From contig ML681989.1 in NCBI GenBank assembly GCA_007922195.1, positions 45,437,275 through 45,501,274 on the forward strand: a stretch of 64,000 nt of DNA, read 5' to 3'. Positions 11,401 through 24,529 of this stretch are shown in pieces. This stretch comes from Podocnemis expansa (taxonomy: Eukaryota; Chordata; Testudines; Podocnemididae). The translations under genes and the position numbers were made by a program. The notes beneath the pieces are model-generated. The model saw only the letters and a list, made by a program, of their open reading frames with translations. It was not told the origin of the DNA and searched no databases. Positions within the stretch are counted from its first letter, which is position 1. Every line of letters starts with the position of its first letter.

Positions 11401-13654
11401 AACCCACCTCCTAAGGAAAAATAATGAACTTAGATGATGGGTGAGGAGAAAAAAAAATTGTATGAGATATTCCAGTTAAGGAAGAACTCAAAGGGAAGGA
11501 GAAATTATTCTACACTACTCAAACTACAAATCTCTTCTCTAACAAGAGAGCTAAAACAGGCTCCCCAGACAGCATGACTAGTTGTAGCTAAAGCACCTAT
11601 TTCTGGCTATAATGGGTTTATGGCTTTAATGGAACGTTTGCAGAGCTAGACCCACTTGAATGTCCCAAAATTGACATACTACTAGATTCACTTGACATGC
11701 GCCCATAACAGTTACTTCTCAAGCTGAAATTATTGCTACAGATACAGCAGCACTGGCCACCACAGATACATACAGTAGCAGCATTAATTGCATCTCTGCA
11801 ATGTGATCTATAACAAAGAAACTCAATAGTTATGACGAAGAAACACTGGTTGTTAGAAATATGTAAATATATTCACATGCAAAGCAAAATCAGGAAACAT
11901 TAGTTTTTAATCTAGTTTAAACATGAATTCTGTCAGTCCTGAAGATATATTTTTTATCTTATGCCACAAAATCAAAACACACCACTTGTCATAGAAAGAG
12001 GTTAATGTATGGAGGAACAATTAAGCTATGGTGAGTCTGGGCTTTATAGGCCATATGTTTCATTATCGTTAATATGGATAATTAATTGTTCGTGGGCTCA
12101 TAATAAATTTATACTGTTCTTCAAGCCAGTGTATGCCTAGTAGTATGCAGGATGTACTTGTGAACTATACTGCACTGTTTCCAATGTACAATATGATAAA
12201 TTAAAATGGACAGCAAAAGTTAATTAGAAAGCCATGGGATTTGCATTAGATGAACAAATGTGCACAAGTCATATTTGTACAAGTGCCTATGATTAAAAAC
12301 ATGACAGATGAGTACATTACCCCGGCCACCAATCTGCAACTCTTTAGCTGTCACAGTGTAAATTTTCAATGACAAGTGTATGATGGGAAGTGCTGTCAAA
12401 CACCTTTCCAATTCCTTGAGGCATAAGAACTAACATCTCTCTTGCTTGTATTATAGCTTCAAGCAAACTTCCCACCTCTAGTTACACAAAAGTCCAGCTT
12501 TTTGATGCTACCAGCTGTGGGGCTGGACTTCATGGGCTGATTATTTGTTCTCAGAGTTTGGAGATCAAAGGCCCAAGCTGTATAAAGAATGGTCAGTACT
12601 GTCTAGCTGGTGGTTCTGAGCTTCATAAAGTTATAAACTTGTAACCACAGCGAAGAGCCATTTACAAATTCTTAAGGACTGACTCCTACCAAAGCAGAAG
12701 GATGAAGTTGGGGGTCACCTTTGGCAAACTTTATACCATGCCAGGTTTTTCTGTTGTTTTTAATATGTTTTCTTGTAATGACTTTATCTGAAAAATAAGT
12801 GTGCTTACTTAGAGCTGTGAGGTAACTTAATGACCGGCAATTGCACTGTTAATAGGCTCAGGAGAGAAAGCAAACACATACCTTTTAGGCAGTTTAACTT
12901 GCTGGAGTTGCTACAGTATAGGTTCTGTGCCACCTTAAGAGCTCCCCGTGTTCTTTGCTCATGGAAGGAGCTCAGAGCCTAAACTGGGTGCCCTTGGTAG
13001 ACCATGAAAGGGAAATACTGCTACAGCTACCATGAAACTGTGAGACTTTGCTTTTCTTTTGCAGATTTGTGTTGTATACTATTCTTCTGATGTTTTAAAA
13101 TAAAGCAGCTGATTTTGCACTTGAACAGCTTGATTTTTATACCTCCTCAGTCATCTTATTTGTTTAATTATTTGCTTTCAGGATCTACAACAGCATTTCT
13201 ACATATACCTGCATCCCAGTGATCTATATTTAGAAACATACTCCCCTAATCTTGTGGCCTGCACCAGCTCAATGATGCAAGATCATTGCAACTGCTTAAC
13301 TTGTACACTAGAAGAAATCAGGTTTCAAAGAAAACAAAACAAGACAAATTACACTTTTCCTGCCCCAGAACAGCTGCATGATTCCAAAAAAAGGCACAAG
13401 AATTACCCTGCTTTCCTTTATTGTCTTAATAGTTAGACTAGGTAAAGTATTTAAAAGAACAAAAATGACAAAGGTATTGTCAATGGTTTAAACTGTGACC
13501 AGTACCAAAGCAATAACTTCTAATGGAAGATCATAGCAAACATAACATGGAGGTTTTTGCATAAAACTATTTAAGAAATAGAGTTGTAACAAAGTTACAG
13601 GCAGAAAGATCACATTAAGTCTTCTCCTCCATGATAAGCATTGATTATTTAATC

Positions 13655-13745
13655 ATTTGGTGCTCAATCCTGCCGCCTTTACGCATGTGGTATAGCACCT
13701 TACTCTGCTTGTAACTCCACAGTAATCAATTAGTCAGGCTTGAGT
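13655..13745. repeat. Short interspersed motif (gcacctta...cacagtaatcaatt)
   Basis: The string 'tttacgcatgtggtatagcaccttactctgc' resembles a common sauropsid interspersed motif. Class unknown. Confidence 0.3.
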
Positions 13746-15439
13746 AACAGTAGAATTTTGAAAAAGAAAGCTGAGGAGTTGCTGTGGAGTAAATATTGGT
13801 GCTATCAATTCAAAGACCACAAATTATAGCTGCACACTCTCCTCTTCCCCTGAAATTCCACACTGTATAGTCCTAGAACTGGAAGTGTCCAAGATTATTA
13901 CCCCAACATGAAAACTGTTTTATTTGAGGGAATGCTTTTTATGGACATGGAAAGGTAAAATAATGACAAAGATTTAATTAAGGAAACATGGGAATCAGAA
14001 GAAAAACACAATACAACTCACTGGAGCACTGAGAGTAAACATACAGTAAATTAAAACAATAAGCCTCAAGTCTGCAAATAATGGAAGAATTTTAGTGAAA
14101 AATGTTTCTCTGGTGAAGTCAGGCTAACCACTGCTGGACTGGATGGACTACATGTCTGTAAAAGTGTTATTTGTGTATATATGTCTAATGAAGCACAAAA
14201 ACAAAAGAGAAATTCAGTATAATGAAAAAGTATGATTGCTCTGCAATAGTAATTAAGGTATTAAGCCTGCTTTTCTCAATCTATTGTAAGAATATCTTCA
14301 TGTGATGTCTAACATACGTCCAAAGACAACATTCTAATCATTAGTTATAAATACGGAATAAGCTATGTAAATAGCACTACCTTTAAAATTTGGGCCTGGT
14401 TCTCAGCTTTTCTCAGCACAGAAAACAGGGGAACCACATGAAAGCTCCATGATTCTCTAAGTATAGCATAGGGCAGAAGGGGCTGTTCTAACTTAAGCCA
14501 GGTGGTGACTTTCTGTAAGGATAGTTTTGGAGGTTCACTACGTCTGGAACAAAGTATTCTCTGACACTTTTCTGCCTTACCCCATATGTCAGGGACTGCT
14601 GGAAGGGTAAAATCTTTCCTGTCTAGTGGCATCAATGTTCATGTAACACAGTAAAGATGTTAGTGGATTTAAGTGAAAAAACTAAATAGCGGGTTGGCTA
14701 GAAGGGATCATGACCTTTCATTTCCAGGGGATGATCTGCTACCAACTGTTAAAATCTTTGTAGGTGAACACATAGAGATCGGTTGTGATTCTAAGAGAGA
14801 TGTGAGGATTTGATGATTCAAAGAACAGGAATCTCATCATTTCCTTGTAGAGTAAGAAGAAAGTTAAACCAACTTTTCTCTTCCAAAGACGTTAGAGCAG
14901 AATTCATAACTTCCAGTCCAGGTAAGCTTGTTTGATTCTCTTGTACTACTGCCCTCTACTACTCAGTTATCTCTAATACAATGGTACTAGAGAACCAAAC
15001 AAAGTTGTTACCATTGAGTTGGCAGGCATGAAGAAGTGGCTGGACAAATGGTACTAACTCTTCTTTCTAATGGCTATGTCACATTAAAAGAAACATTTAC
15101 ATACTTAATCTTTATTTTCCACAAAACAATGTTTTCTTTCTTGAAATGGAAGGAAAGGAGGGGGATGCTCACAATTTTCTCTACAACAATATGATGCATG
15201 CTATGACACTGGTTCTAGTAGCTTTACCACAGGTTTACCTAAGACTGACTCTCTCTTTCAAGGGGTATTCAAGCATCCCAGGGGACATAAAGGATGTTGG
15301 CAAAAGATTGCCTGGTTGGTTAGATGTTGGATCAGAAAGCAATTTAGAATGAGCTTTGGATGAAGGTTAATAGGATGCCACTGCAGCCTAATTTATTTCA
15401 TGTATATCCCCTTCTGGTATGCTAGCCTAGGTATTTAAG

Positions 15440-15537
15440 TTCCAAAGGGGCAGCCGTGTTAGTCTAGTCCAGAAAAAAAAAAACAAAAAAACAAAAACAC
15501 ACACACACACACGTAGTCCTGTGGCACTTCAAGACTA
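15440..15537 (-). mobile_element. PLE 3' tail fragment carrying A-rich/CA simple repeat
   Basis: The reverse complement shows the tail end 'gactagactaacacggctgcccctttgga' and 'agtcttgaagtgccacaggac'. The middle is replaced by an A-rich tract and (CA)n at 15473-15512. A MITE begins immediately after it. Confidence 0.7.
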
Positions 15538-15538
15538 A

Positions 15539-15672
15539 GGGTATGTCTACACAGCACTTTTATTTCAAACTGTTAATTCGAATTAACTTATTCCGAAATA
15601 AGAACTTTATTTTGAAATAACTAATTTCAAAATAGGTTATTTTGAAATAATGATGCATGTGTGGACATAGAA
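15539..15672. mobile_element. Small TIR element (MITE), 'gtatgtctacac' family
   Basis: About 134 bp with inverted ends (ggtatgtctacacagca / tgcatgtgtggacatag) and an interior made of alternating 'ttatttcgaaataa'-type palindromic units. It shares ends and interior style with the 500-bp elements at 36.2 and 51.3 kb. Superfamily uncertain (Harbinger-like is possible). Confidence 0.6.
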
Positions 15673-18604
15673 TATATTTAAAAATGAAAGGTAAAAGCAA
15701 TAAAAGACAAGATCTATGGATGGTTCATAATAGCTGAAATAACTCTGATATTAGAAACGGTGTTTAGGGAAGGACAGTTACATGTCCATTCTTTAAATTT
15801 TAGGAAAAGAGTAGACTGTATTAGATGCCATGTCCGGAGAAGTTTAAGAGCATGTTTTAAAGCAATTGGCTCAGACATATGGATTTTTGAGTATGTCAAG
15901 AGAAGTACTAGCCACTTGTAGAAAGCTATCCCTACAATCTTATAAGAGACAGAGAGAGCTGTGACATAAGAGAAAGAGGGAGCTGTGTTGATAAGAATAA
16001 AAATTGCCACTATTAGGTGATAAGGGAATATATTGTGGAAAGTACTGGGATTGATTTAGTGGAGTATATGCCATGTCACACTCACTATGATATATTTGCA
16101 TCCTGGATTTGCAGGGGAGACACTGATGTCAGTACACTCCTACAAGCATTAGTTTAGACAAGTCAAAGAGGTTCTTTTATGGGGTTTGTTTCAGGGTTGC
16201 AGCTTAGGCCATATTTGAATGAGCGTTTGCAAACAACATGTACTATGACTGTTACACTCCACATGTATATACATGAAGAAGTGGTATTCCCTGGTTACTG
16301 GATAGCAAAAGAAGATTCTAAATGTATGGACTGTTAATATCATCATAAAAATAGTGACTTCACCATTTATTCCAGCACAGAGTGTACTCAGTTTTGCTAC
16401 AGCTGATAGCTTTAGTTAATAATTTTATTATTCAACAAGAGGTTTGTCTTCCAGTAAACTATAGCATGGCACCATGCTCATGACTCTATCATAATGCATT
16501 TGTATAGGGAAGCTAAATGAAAGCTAAATAAAAATCTTATTTTGGTGTCTCCCATTGTTTGTGTTTGACTTTGCTAACTTAGTGTTCTTTTAATGTTGTT
16601 TTTTGCACGTAAGATTATTTATATGGCATTAGAAAAAAAAATTATATAAGTGCTAGACAATTTATTTCCATGTACTTTACAAAACCAGAATTCAGAGATA
16701 ATAGCAGATAAATTTTGACTGGGGCAATGTGAAACTGAGTGGGGAAAAGTCATAAACTTGCCTAAGAATTTACATCATTGTTTTTTCACTTTGGAAACTT
16801 TGCAAAAGGGGTAATTTGAATGTAAAAATATGAACTGGCAAGATGGTTATTCCTTTCTGCTGCATGCAGAAACAGTGTTCTAAAACCATCTCAATAAAGT
16901 ATGAAAACTTCAAATGGCATCAGTAAAGTATAAAAACTTCACAGAGGGTGGGTTATATTTTGAAGTTGCAATGACATGCCAAAACTCACACAGTTCTAGA
17001 AATCTGAATTTTAATGAGAGTATTTTGAAGATATTCACATACATGGACTACCTTCTATGACTCACTTTGGTGCTGGAGCTACAAGCAAAGTAACCATATG
17101 AACCACATACAAATGAAAAAAATATACTTCATGGTTTTGTTTTGGTTTTTTTTTTAAATTTATTTTTGTTGGTTTTTTTTTTTTTTTTTTTTTTTTTGCT
17201 TGGGAGAAACGGAATGAATAGTTCTTAAGTACAGCCAGAGTTGTACACAATACTGCTGTTTTGTTACACTCCACAGTACACCATGCAACAAACAAACTAA
17301 AACACAGAGTCCCATTCAGCTAGATTTTAATACATATTTTACAATCTGGAACTATATTATCAAGAAAGCTTCAGAGTTCCAATAAGTTTAACTGCTGTTG
17401 CTCCATTAGTACAATATGAAAGGGGAGTGGTAATTACTTTGCCTTGGTCCTGCAAATGGCAGAAGACAGTAGTGGAGTGGACTCAAAGAGAAAGAAGAAG
17501 AGAACTTAAAAAATGTAAAGGATTGCATTAAGTTTGGTTGCTTATTTATTTTCAGGCATGCCTCTGAAGTTTTTGAGGTTTTCATTTCACTATTTTGTAT
17601 CCCAAAAAAGTATAGGTTGAGTATTTCCTGTAAGTACTAAATTAACTGTATATTATTGTCTTTGATTGTGCTGCTATCTTTTTTCGATTCTCTATCTCCT
17701 TGACCCCTGAACAGCAAACAGCAGCAGGAGTCTTCAGTGGGCATGGAGGAAGATTAAATTGTGCTGTGAACTTTCCTTAATGAATCATTTTGATGGCATA
17801 CCCTAAGTAAAACTACAGCAATATAGTCTCTTGTGTCAGTAACAGTAATGTAGCATTTATAACACTTACTTTTTTTTTTAACACGAACCCAGATTTCATT
17901 TCCATGAACTGTAAGAAAGAATTACCATCTCCCATATGATTCACAGGAAAAATAATCTACCCAATACTAATTTCATTTCAAAGGATGACCAGAACAAACA
18001 AATAAATATGAGGGGAAAAAAAGCCTAAATCTCAGTGAAAGTGGCAGATGACATTGAGGAGTATTTCAGGTTTAACTTTAAAATGTAAGGTATTACAACT
18101 TGGATTTTATGATCAGAGTCCTTACATCTGTCAAAATTCAGCAACAACATGGCAGTGAATATAATGCACATAATTTGAGGCTGAAATGGACACATTGGAG
18201 ATTTTACTTCCCTATTACAAAATAATATCTCTTTTCCATACTTTACCATGGATTTTGCATTCCACCAATTCTGGGATAGTTAACTCATCTTCAGTGATCT
18301 AATTCTTTTCAGTAGCAATAGAGAAAGATGCAATTTATCCTCTCTTACACTCTAAAGATCTCATAAACACGCCAACGGATTTTTCATGTAATTGTATCAC
18401 CGTGACTATTAATGAGTTTTATTCTCCAAGTTTCTTCTGCATGTTTTAATCTTCCAGGGAATATAATTCGCTTGGAAGTTGTACCTCGTATGCACAAGAT
18501 CTCTAAAGAATGGAAGACGATGAAAAACACTTGCTGGTCACTGAGACTGAAGGACCATATTGTGACTGGTCCTGCCCAGATGTGCAAGGATCTTCTAACT
18601 AGAG

Positions 18605-19400
18605 CAAATATGTCAAACTTATTCAATGTGGGGGGCCACACTGGAGGGCTGGGCACCTGATGCAGGCTGTATGGGCTCCCCAACACTTTCCCCTGCCAAG
18701 TTCAGAGTGGCATAGGCTGACCCTTCCCCTCCCCAATCTGATAGGCTCTCCAACACCTTTCTTTTTCCCTGCCCTGTGGGCTCCGCTTCATCACACTGGC
18801 TCCCAGACCCCTTCCCCTGCTGTGCAGCTCCCTGACCCCTTTCCTTTCCACTTCCCCTACCACATGGTGGCAATCACAGTCTCAGTCACAGGCAGGCTGG
18901 ACTCCCTGACTCTCCCCCAATCCCACTCCTTGTGGGTCATCCATCATGCTGGCCTTTGGCTGGGCTCAGTCCCAGCTAGCCTTTGATGGTCTTGTTCCCC
19001 ATGTGGGCTTTTTCCATTTCTTGTTTGTAGTTTGTGTGCTATGCTGTCAATTAGATTAGCTCGCTGATAGACAGTGAACAGGTGGGGCAAAGGGCAGTAC
19101 AGTGGCTCTCTAGAAGCCCGGACCAGACTGCTGCGACTGACATTCTGATTGGTTAGCAGACTGCAGAAGAGCTGAGCTGGGATTGTCTGGAGTGCTCCCT
19201 TTGTTCCTATGTTGTGACTCAGGGCATGTGAGTGAGTCAGCGTGCGGGTGCCTGGCCCTGCTTTGTGGGAGAGTTTTCCTTTCAGGGCTGCTGCAGAGAG
19301 ATCCCAGGCACAGCCCAGCCTCAGGCAGCAGCTCTGTGAGCCGCATAATCACCCTCGTCAGGCCAGAATTGGCCAGTGGGCCATAAGTTTGACAGCCCTG
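18605..19400. mobile_element. Non-autonomous hAT transposon, 796 bp
   Basis: The right end, read inward on the minus strand, is CAGGGCTGTCAAACTTATGG. The left end is a mutated copy, CAAATATGTCAAACTTATTC. The element is flanked by a perfect 8-bp target duplication AACTAGAG (18597-18604 and 19401-19408), the hAT signature. The interior is GC-rich with only short frames on both strands. No transposase catalytic segment is recognisable, so it would depend on an enzyme supplied elsewhere. Confidence 0.85.
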
Positions 19401-19599
19401 AACTAGAGCTATCTCAAGCAATTTCAAGAACATTTTATTTTCATTGGGAAATTTCAATGACAGTACATGATTTAAGGGGAAAAAATAATTTTTATTGACA
19501 TTTTTGTTTTTCAAACTAAAGTTTGACATGGAAATTTCTGTAATTTTTACCAAGTAAGCTGAGTTTCTGATACTGTGAAACAGACAAGGAGTCTGGGAG

Positions 19600-19911
19600 A
19601 AAATAGCCTGATGAAGTGGGATTATCTACCATGAAAGCTCATGCAATTAATTTGTTAGTCTTTTACAGGGGTGCCCAAACTTATGGAATGCAAGATCCAT
19701 ACAAGTTGAGTATTAAACCTTCAAGAGCCACACTGAGGCATATAGCCATATACTTTTACCTACTAAATTGATTTGCTGACATTCTTCCGGGAGCCACAAT
19801 TTTTCATTCAAGAGCCACATGTGGCTCCTGAGCCACAGTTTAGCCATGCCTGGTCTTAAGTGCTACCAAGCTCCTTGTTTGTTTTGCTGAACTAGGTTAA
19901 CATGGATATTA
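19600..19911 (+). mobile_element. PLE 3' tail split by a hAT MITE
   Basis: The tail starts cctgatgaagtgggatt and runs to ttgttagtc at 19660. It is broken by the 187-bp MITE and resumes as 'gtcttaagtgctaccaagctccttgtttgttttgctgaactaggttaac'. This gives a clear order: PLE first, MITE second. Confidence 0.8.
19666..19852 (+). mobile_element. hAT MITE, 187 bp, copy 1
   Basis: Begins CAGGGGTGCCCAAACTTATG and ends in AGCCATGCCTG, with internal 'agagccacatgtggctcctgagccac'. It is flanked by GTCTTTTA and GTCTTAAG, a decayed 8-bp target duplication inside the PLE tail. A second copy of identical length lies at 62677-62863 in the opposite orientation. Confidence 0.85.
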
Positions 19912-20749
19912 ATTCGGATCAGGTTCTGTGCAGTCCTGTCACATAAATTCCAATGAGGGCTGCAGTTTAAAAGCCACATTAATAGTACTAAAGCAGCAAT
20001 AAATCTCTGTGTATATATTTAAAAATGACATGTACTTCTTTGATTTTGTGCTTACCTATTTAAAAATTCTGGGAGTAACAATGGATGCAGTTTTTAAACC
20101 TTAGTGCCTAAAGATATGCTCAAATGTAGAAAACTTAATGCTGGATCCAACAAGACTAACTGCATTGTGTGGAAAAATGTGCCACCTTTCAGATTTCATG
20201 TACTATCTGCTGATTATTATTTGCCTTGCAGTAACACCTAGTGTTCCCCGATAGGTTCCAATATGTTGGGCCCTTTGCAAATGTAACAGATTTTAATTTC
20301 CTTGGGGCAGAGATTATTCTGGCAAAGTACACCTTCAGTTCTACCGAGTTAGGACTGCCTCCTCTAGTGGAGTAGGCCTGGGGTAAATCTGTCTCTTCCT
20401 TGATGGGTCTATTGGCTCTTCTTCTTAGTGCCTCTGGTTTAAAGTATTCAGGGTGTGCCTTGTTTCTGCCCTGAGGAATGTCCCTCTGACATGTAGTGGA
20501 ACGGGCACAATAAGTCTATAAAAACCAGACCCATGGAGGTATCTTTCCTTGGCTCCTTCAGTGGGGCTGCAGTAAATGACAGTGCAGCTTAGGGGTGGGG
20601 AGAAGTGGTATCAGACCTTCCCCCAAGCTGGTGGCTTACTTTCTTTGTTATTTCCCATGTGCAGAGAAGCACCATGTCCTGAGTTCAGTAAGGCTATCTC
20701 CCTATTGACATAAACTGTCTGACAGCTTTGGTCTATCCCCTCTTCTCTC

Positions 20750-21770
20750 TAACAGAGAGAAGGTACAACCAGATCTGCTCTGATCCCTCAGAGACAAATA
20801 CCTAAAAGATCTTTATCAAGCATTTCTAATACTGCAGCACACACCTGGGGAAGTGAAAAAAACAGACTGATAGAGCCATAAAGGTACCCTGGAGCCACCT
20901 ACTACAAGACAGACCCAACAAAGAAAATAACAAAACACCACAGGCCATCATTATCAGTCCCCAGCTAAAATCCCTCCAACAAATCACTGAAGACTGACAA
21001 CATATCCTAGAAGATGACTCCACACTCTCTTAAGCCTTCACTAGCAACCGAACACCATGCCACAAGGACGCTAACCAGGAACCTATCCCGACAAACCCCA
21101 CTGCATACTCTGCCCACACATCAACTCCAGCGATACCGTCGCAGATCCCAACCACATCAGCCACACCATCAGGGGCTCAATCACCTGTACATGCACTAAT
21201 GTGGTACATTCTTGCGTGTTCCAGCAATGTCCTTCTACCAGGTACATTGGTTAAACCAGACTGTCATTATGCAGAAGGATAAATGGACACAAATCAGACA
21301 TAAAAAAATGGCAACATCTATAAACCAGTAGGAGAACATTTCAATCTTCACGGACACTCAGTAGCAGACTTGAAAGTTGCCATATGTCAGAATAAAAAAA
21401 TAAAAAAAAAACCCTTCAAAAACAGACTTCAGCATGAAACTGCAGAGCTGGAGCTGATTTGCAAACTTGACAGAATCAGACTGGGTCTGAATAGGGACTT
21501 GGAAAGGTTTGCACTTTACAAAAAGCAATTGTTCCTGTTCACACATTCGCTCCCTCTAAGCAACTGGTGTCAATGGGTCCCAACTGCCCAAACTCAATTG
21601 ACTTTGCTAACACTTGCCTTCCCCCATCCCGGCATGGGCACATATACCTCTCAACTGTAGTTTCCACTTCTTGCATCTGATGAAGTGGGCTGGAGTCAAT
21701 GAAAGCTTATGCTCAAAAAAATCTATTGGTCTTTAAGGTGCCACAGGTTTCTCTTTGTTTTAACAGAGAT
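20750..21770 (+). mobile_element. Decayed Penelope-like element, 5' truncated
   Basis: The start 'gatctgctctgatccctcagagac' and later text match the end of the RT domain of the 44-kb PLE (compare 45058). It runs on through the linker, a degraded GIY-YIG region (21180-21330; 'ggtacattggttaaaccagactg' aligns with the YIG-containing segment) and a C-terminal part including the VADLKVA and LGLNRDLE peptides. It ends in the tail at 21677 (ctgatgaagtgggc...gaaagcttatgctc). Many stops and frameshifts are present, so no function is possible. Confidence 0.8.
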
Positions 21771-22284
21771 GGGGTTTTAAAAGGCCTGGAATAGCTTTTG
21801 AATGGGCTAAGGGGCTTCTAATTGATCAGAAGCAACCTCCATCCTGCTTGCACAAAAAAGCGTATGTAACGTTCTAGGCCTGATAGACCTGCCTTCTAAC
21901 ATCCTCAAGAACCTCCTCTTGAGGTTTCATCTCCTCATCTCGCCACAACTTTTGATCTATGCAACACCTCATTTGTGACTCCACAAGGTAACAGGTCTCC
22001 TCATCAACCTTCTCCTCACTTTAGCTAAGGTGGCCATCTATAACCCAAGGGAGAGGAAGTTGGTTGAGGACGTGCCTGCGACTCTGGGGCCTATTTCTGT
22101 TCTTTCATCTGATCATATAACTAGGTAGAGTTCCTCTGAGCTGTGCCCATTGGCTCATTAACTACTTTTAAGGAGCACTGAGTTCTGCCTGCAGTTCTCT
22201 ACTTGGTGTCCTCCTCAGGTTTCCTCCATTTAGCCCTTTTACCTTCAGTCCTGTTCCTGTTTTCCCATTTGTGGTCCCCCATAA

Positions 22285-22335
22285 ATAGTTGTTTTGAAAT
22301 AACTATTTTGAATGAATTTTGTCAGTGTAGACATA
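22285..22335. repeat. End fragment of the 'gtagacatagcc' MITE family
   Basis: Contains 'gttttgaaataactattttgaat' followed by 'cagtgtagacatagcc', which match the interior style and terminus of the MITEs at 15.5, 36.2 and 51.3 kb. The other end is missing. Confidence 0.5.
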
Positions 22336-23480
22336 GCCAATGTGGGCAACTGGTAGAGATAAATGAGTGAGGGAAAACCAACTACTAATGAAACATATAT
22401 TTGATATAATAAGCAGTGGTCAATTCATGGCCATATCTCTTGCAGCCAAAGATTTTTCCTACTCTCGCCTTCTTCCAGTAAGCTAGGTGACTTTTATTCT
22501 GACCCAGACCCCCTCTTTAAAAAAAAAAACCAACCAAACAAAAAAAAACAAACCTATAAGTGGGAGATTATTTCCTGGTATTGTTATCATTTATGTCTTA
22601 TTGTTCCTGTCAAAGCATGAAAAGATTCGAAAATATCTCTAGAAAAGTTCTCAGGCTTTCTTTGTTAATTTTTCTTTCAAAGATGGTGTATATGAAGAGG
22701 AAGTTAGATTAGATGCTGTCTCACGCTTTTCCATATTATGACTTTTTTTCCCCCCAGTCTACCAACCATAGTGGAAACTGTATTTCTTTGGGAATTCTCT
22801 TTTTCATAATTTCAGTATCCCAGGGACAAAGGACAATGCAGCATCAGGAATACAGAATGGTTCCAAATAACTCCGTTTTGTTGTTGAATGAAATGAACAT
22901 GAAATTATTTTTTATGCATCTGAGCCACCTTGCTTCCTTCTCCCTCCCCTACTGGGAGATAGAGCATGAGACTGAATTGGGTCATAGATTAAGTAGCCTG
23001 AAGCAGCTGGCTGGAGAGATGACATTTCACTGTTACACAAAACAGAAGAAAACAAAAAAAAAAGTAAGAAAATAAGATAAGATGGTTGAAAGTGCACACT
23101 GGATAGATATGTGTATTCCATTATGTATGGAGTATCTCAGAGCTCACCAAATCATTTAAAGCTTGTTTTGTTAAAATATTTCTGTCATATTGTCAGAGAG
23201 AATGTTGTATCAGAGAACCTCAAAAGAAGGGTTTTGTGTATGTAATGGACAATTGCTTTTTATCTTCATTTTACAGATGCCATGTTACCCCTTCTATTTT
23301 CACCCAAAAAATCCTGATACCTTTAAATAGCATGTAAGGTGCTTTCTCCCAAAATGTTGATATTTACACAGGTACATAAATGCAGGGCCCACAAAAGTTT
23401 TTAATAAACAAACAAATATTTCTTGAGGAGTGTTTAAAGTGGAAACTTTTTTTAAAAAAAGTCCAAAGCAATTAGAGTAC

Positions 23481-23600
23481 CTGAAGTTGTTCTTCAAGTG
23501 CAGCAGTAGCTTTATCTCCACTGCTTTCGTCTACCACAACTACCATATGAGTAAGGGAATTCACCCTGACCTGTTCCTGTTCCAAGTCTTCTTGAAGTGC
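23481..23600 (-). CDS. DMD: Dystrophin exon 13 (coding, 120 bp)
   Basis: Minus-strand exon of exactly 40 codons, from [15 protein letters not shown] to ALEEQLQ. It encodes the central helix of spectrin-like repeat 2. The stretch [14 protein letters not shown] is a very conserved dystrophin landmark and makes the assignment firm. The acceptor is ttctatttag above 23600 and the donor is GTACTC below 23481. The acceptor's polypyrimidine tract is modest and followed upstream by an A-tract on the plus strand (23617-23630). The length equals the known exon 13 and both ends are phase 0, so the exon is a skippable in-frame cassette by arithmetic. Confidence 0.97.
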
Positions 23601-24194
23601 CTAAATAGAAAAGGGAGAAAAAAAAATCCATTATCACTGCTTAGGCACAAGTTTCAAGTCCTGAAACAGACTGCAGTGCCAGAATAGAACCTCAATGACT
23701 AAAAATGAGAATAAAGGAGAAGTAAGCCACTACTTCATACAAGTATAGCAGGTAGAATTCTGCCCCTTTCTTAAAAGCTATCAAGTACAATCTGTCTTTC
23801 CTCTCAAGTATTTAACCCTCTGACCAACACTCAGTATGAAAGTTTGAGTTGAAAAAGAAATTCTTGAGGCTGTGCAGTCGACATTTGATAAGTATCAGTA
23901 TCTTGCTCATTTTAAATGGGCATTAGACTACTTTATTGACAGTATGCGCACTTTTTATAGTATTACACAAAACTATATTAAAAATTATTAAAGTTGCAAA
24001 GTCAAACACTCAGAACTTAGGAAATGCTAGTATTAAGGTTGTGTATGCAACCTGAACTTTTTCCCTCTTGTGTGTGTGTGCACATTATGCTGTACTCTTT
24101 AATTACATGATCACATACTATTTTTTCCATAGGACCCCTTCTTCAATCTGGGCATGGGGGATGATCAGTGCCTACTTAATGAGCAGCTACTGAA

Positions 24195-24357
24195 CAATGT
24201 TTCTTCTATTTTTTCGTAGGCTGTGTGCACAAAAAATTTATTTGTGTGCACTAATATTAGCATTGTTGATTTTCTTCTGTGTGCTTTACTTTGTTGTATG
24301 TGTGGGTTTCACATACTGTGTGCATGCACGCACACGTACAGCTTAGAGGGAACACTG
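24195..24357. mobile_element. Short hAT-like MITE, 163 bp
   Basis: The right end is 'acagcttagagggaacactg', i.e. the inward terminus CAGTGTTCCCTCTAAGCTGT. The left end is a mutated form, CAATGTTTCTTCTATTTTTT. Flanks are TACTGAA (24188-24194) and TACTGATT (24358-24365), a slightly decayed target duplication. The interior has alternating tgtgtgc/gtgcacac stretches. Confidence 0.65.
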
Positions 24358-24529
24358 TACTGATTTTTTTTTTCCTTTTCATTAAGTGTGTAATCTCAGC
24401 CTTTTTTACTGTATGCTATTCAAACCTTGTACTGAAGGGAGTTTGCATTTTACCTGAATGGGATTCTTTTTTTTTTCCCCCTTTAATTTACTCAGCATTA
24501 ACTGCCTCATCACCTTTTCTTTGGCATTC

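Larger units (their letters stand above)
2710..23480 (-). other. DMD: DMD intron 13 (20.8 kb)
   Basis: Large intron between exons 14 and 13. The repeats recognised in it are listed separately. Nothing could be assigned in 2710-5335 (somewhat GC-richer at 3400-3690), 7250-9930, 10165-10540, 11400-15430 except a short motif at 13655, 15675-18600, 19915-20750, and 21850-23400 apart from the MITE end near 22285. These stretches are AT-rich, lack splice-bounded coding homology, and contain only short chance frames. Homopolymers occur at 7744-7757 (T) and 17146-17198 (T-rich). Confidence 0.9.

Noticed and set aside
21845..22265. Possible decayed protein-coding segment (e.g. 'ctttagctaaggtggccatctataaccc')
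   Set aside because: The translation shows weak resemblance to a repeat-encoded protein in one frame, but with many stops and no nameable family, so it is too uncertain to list.
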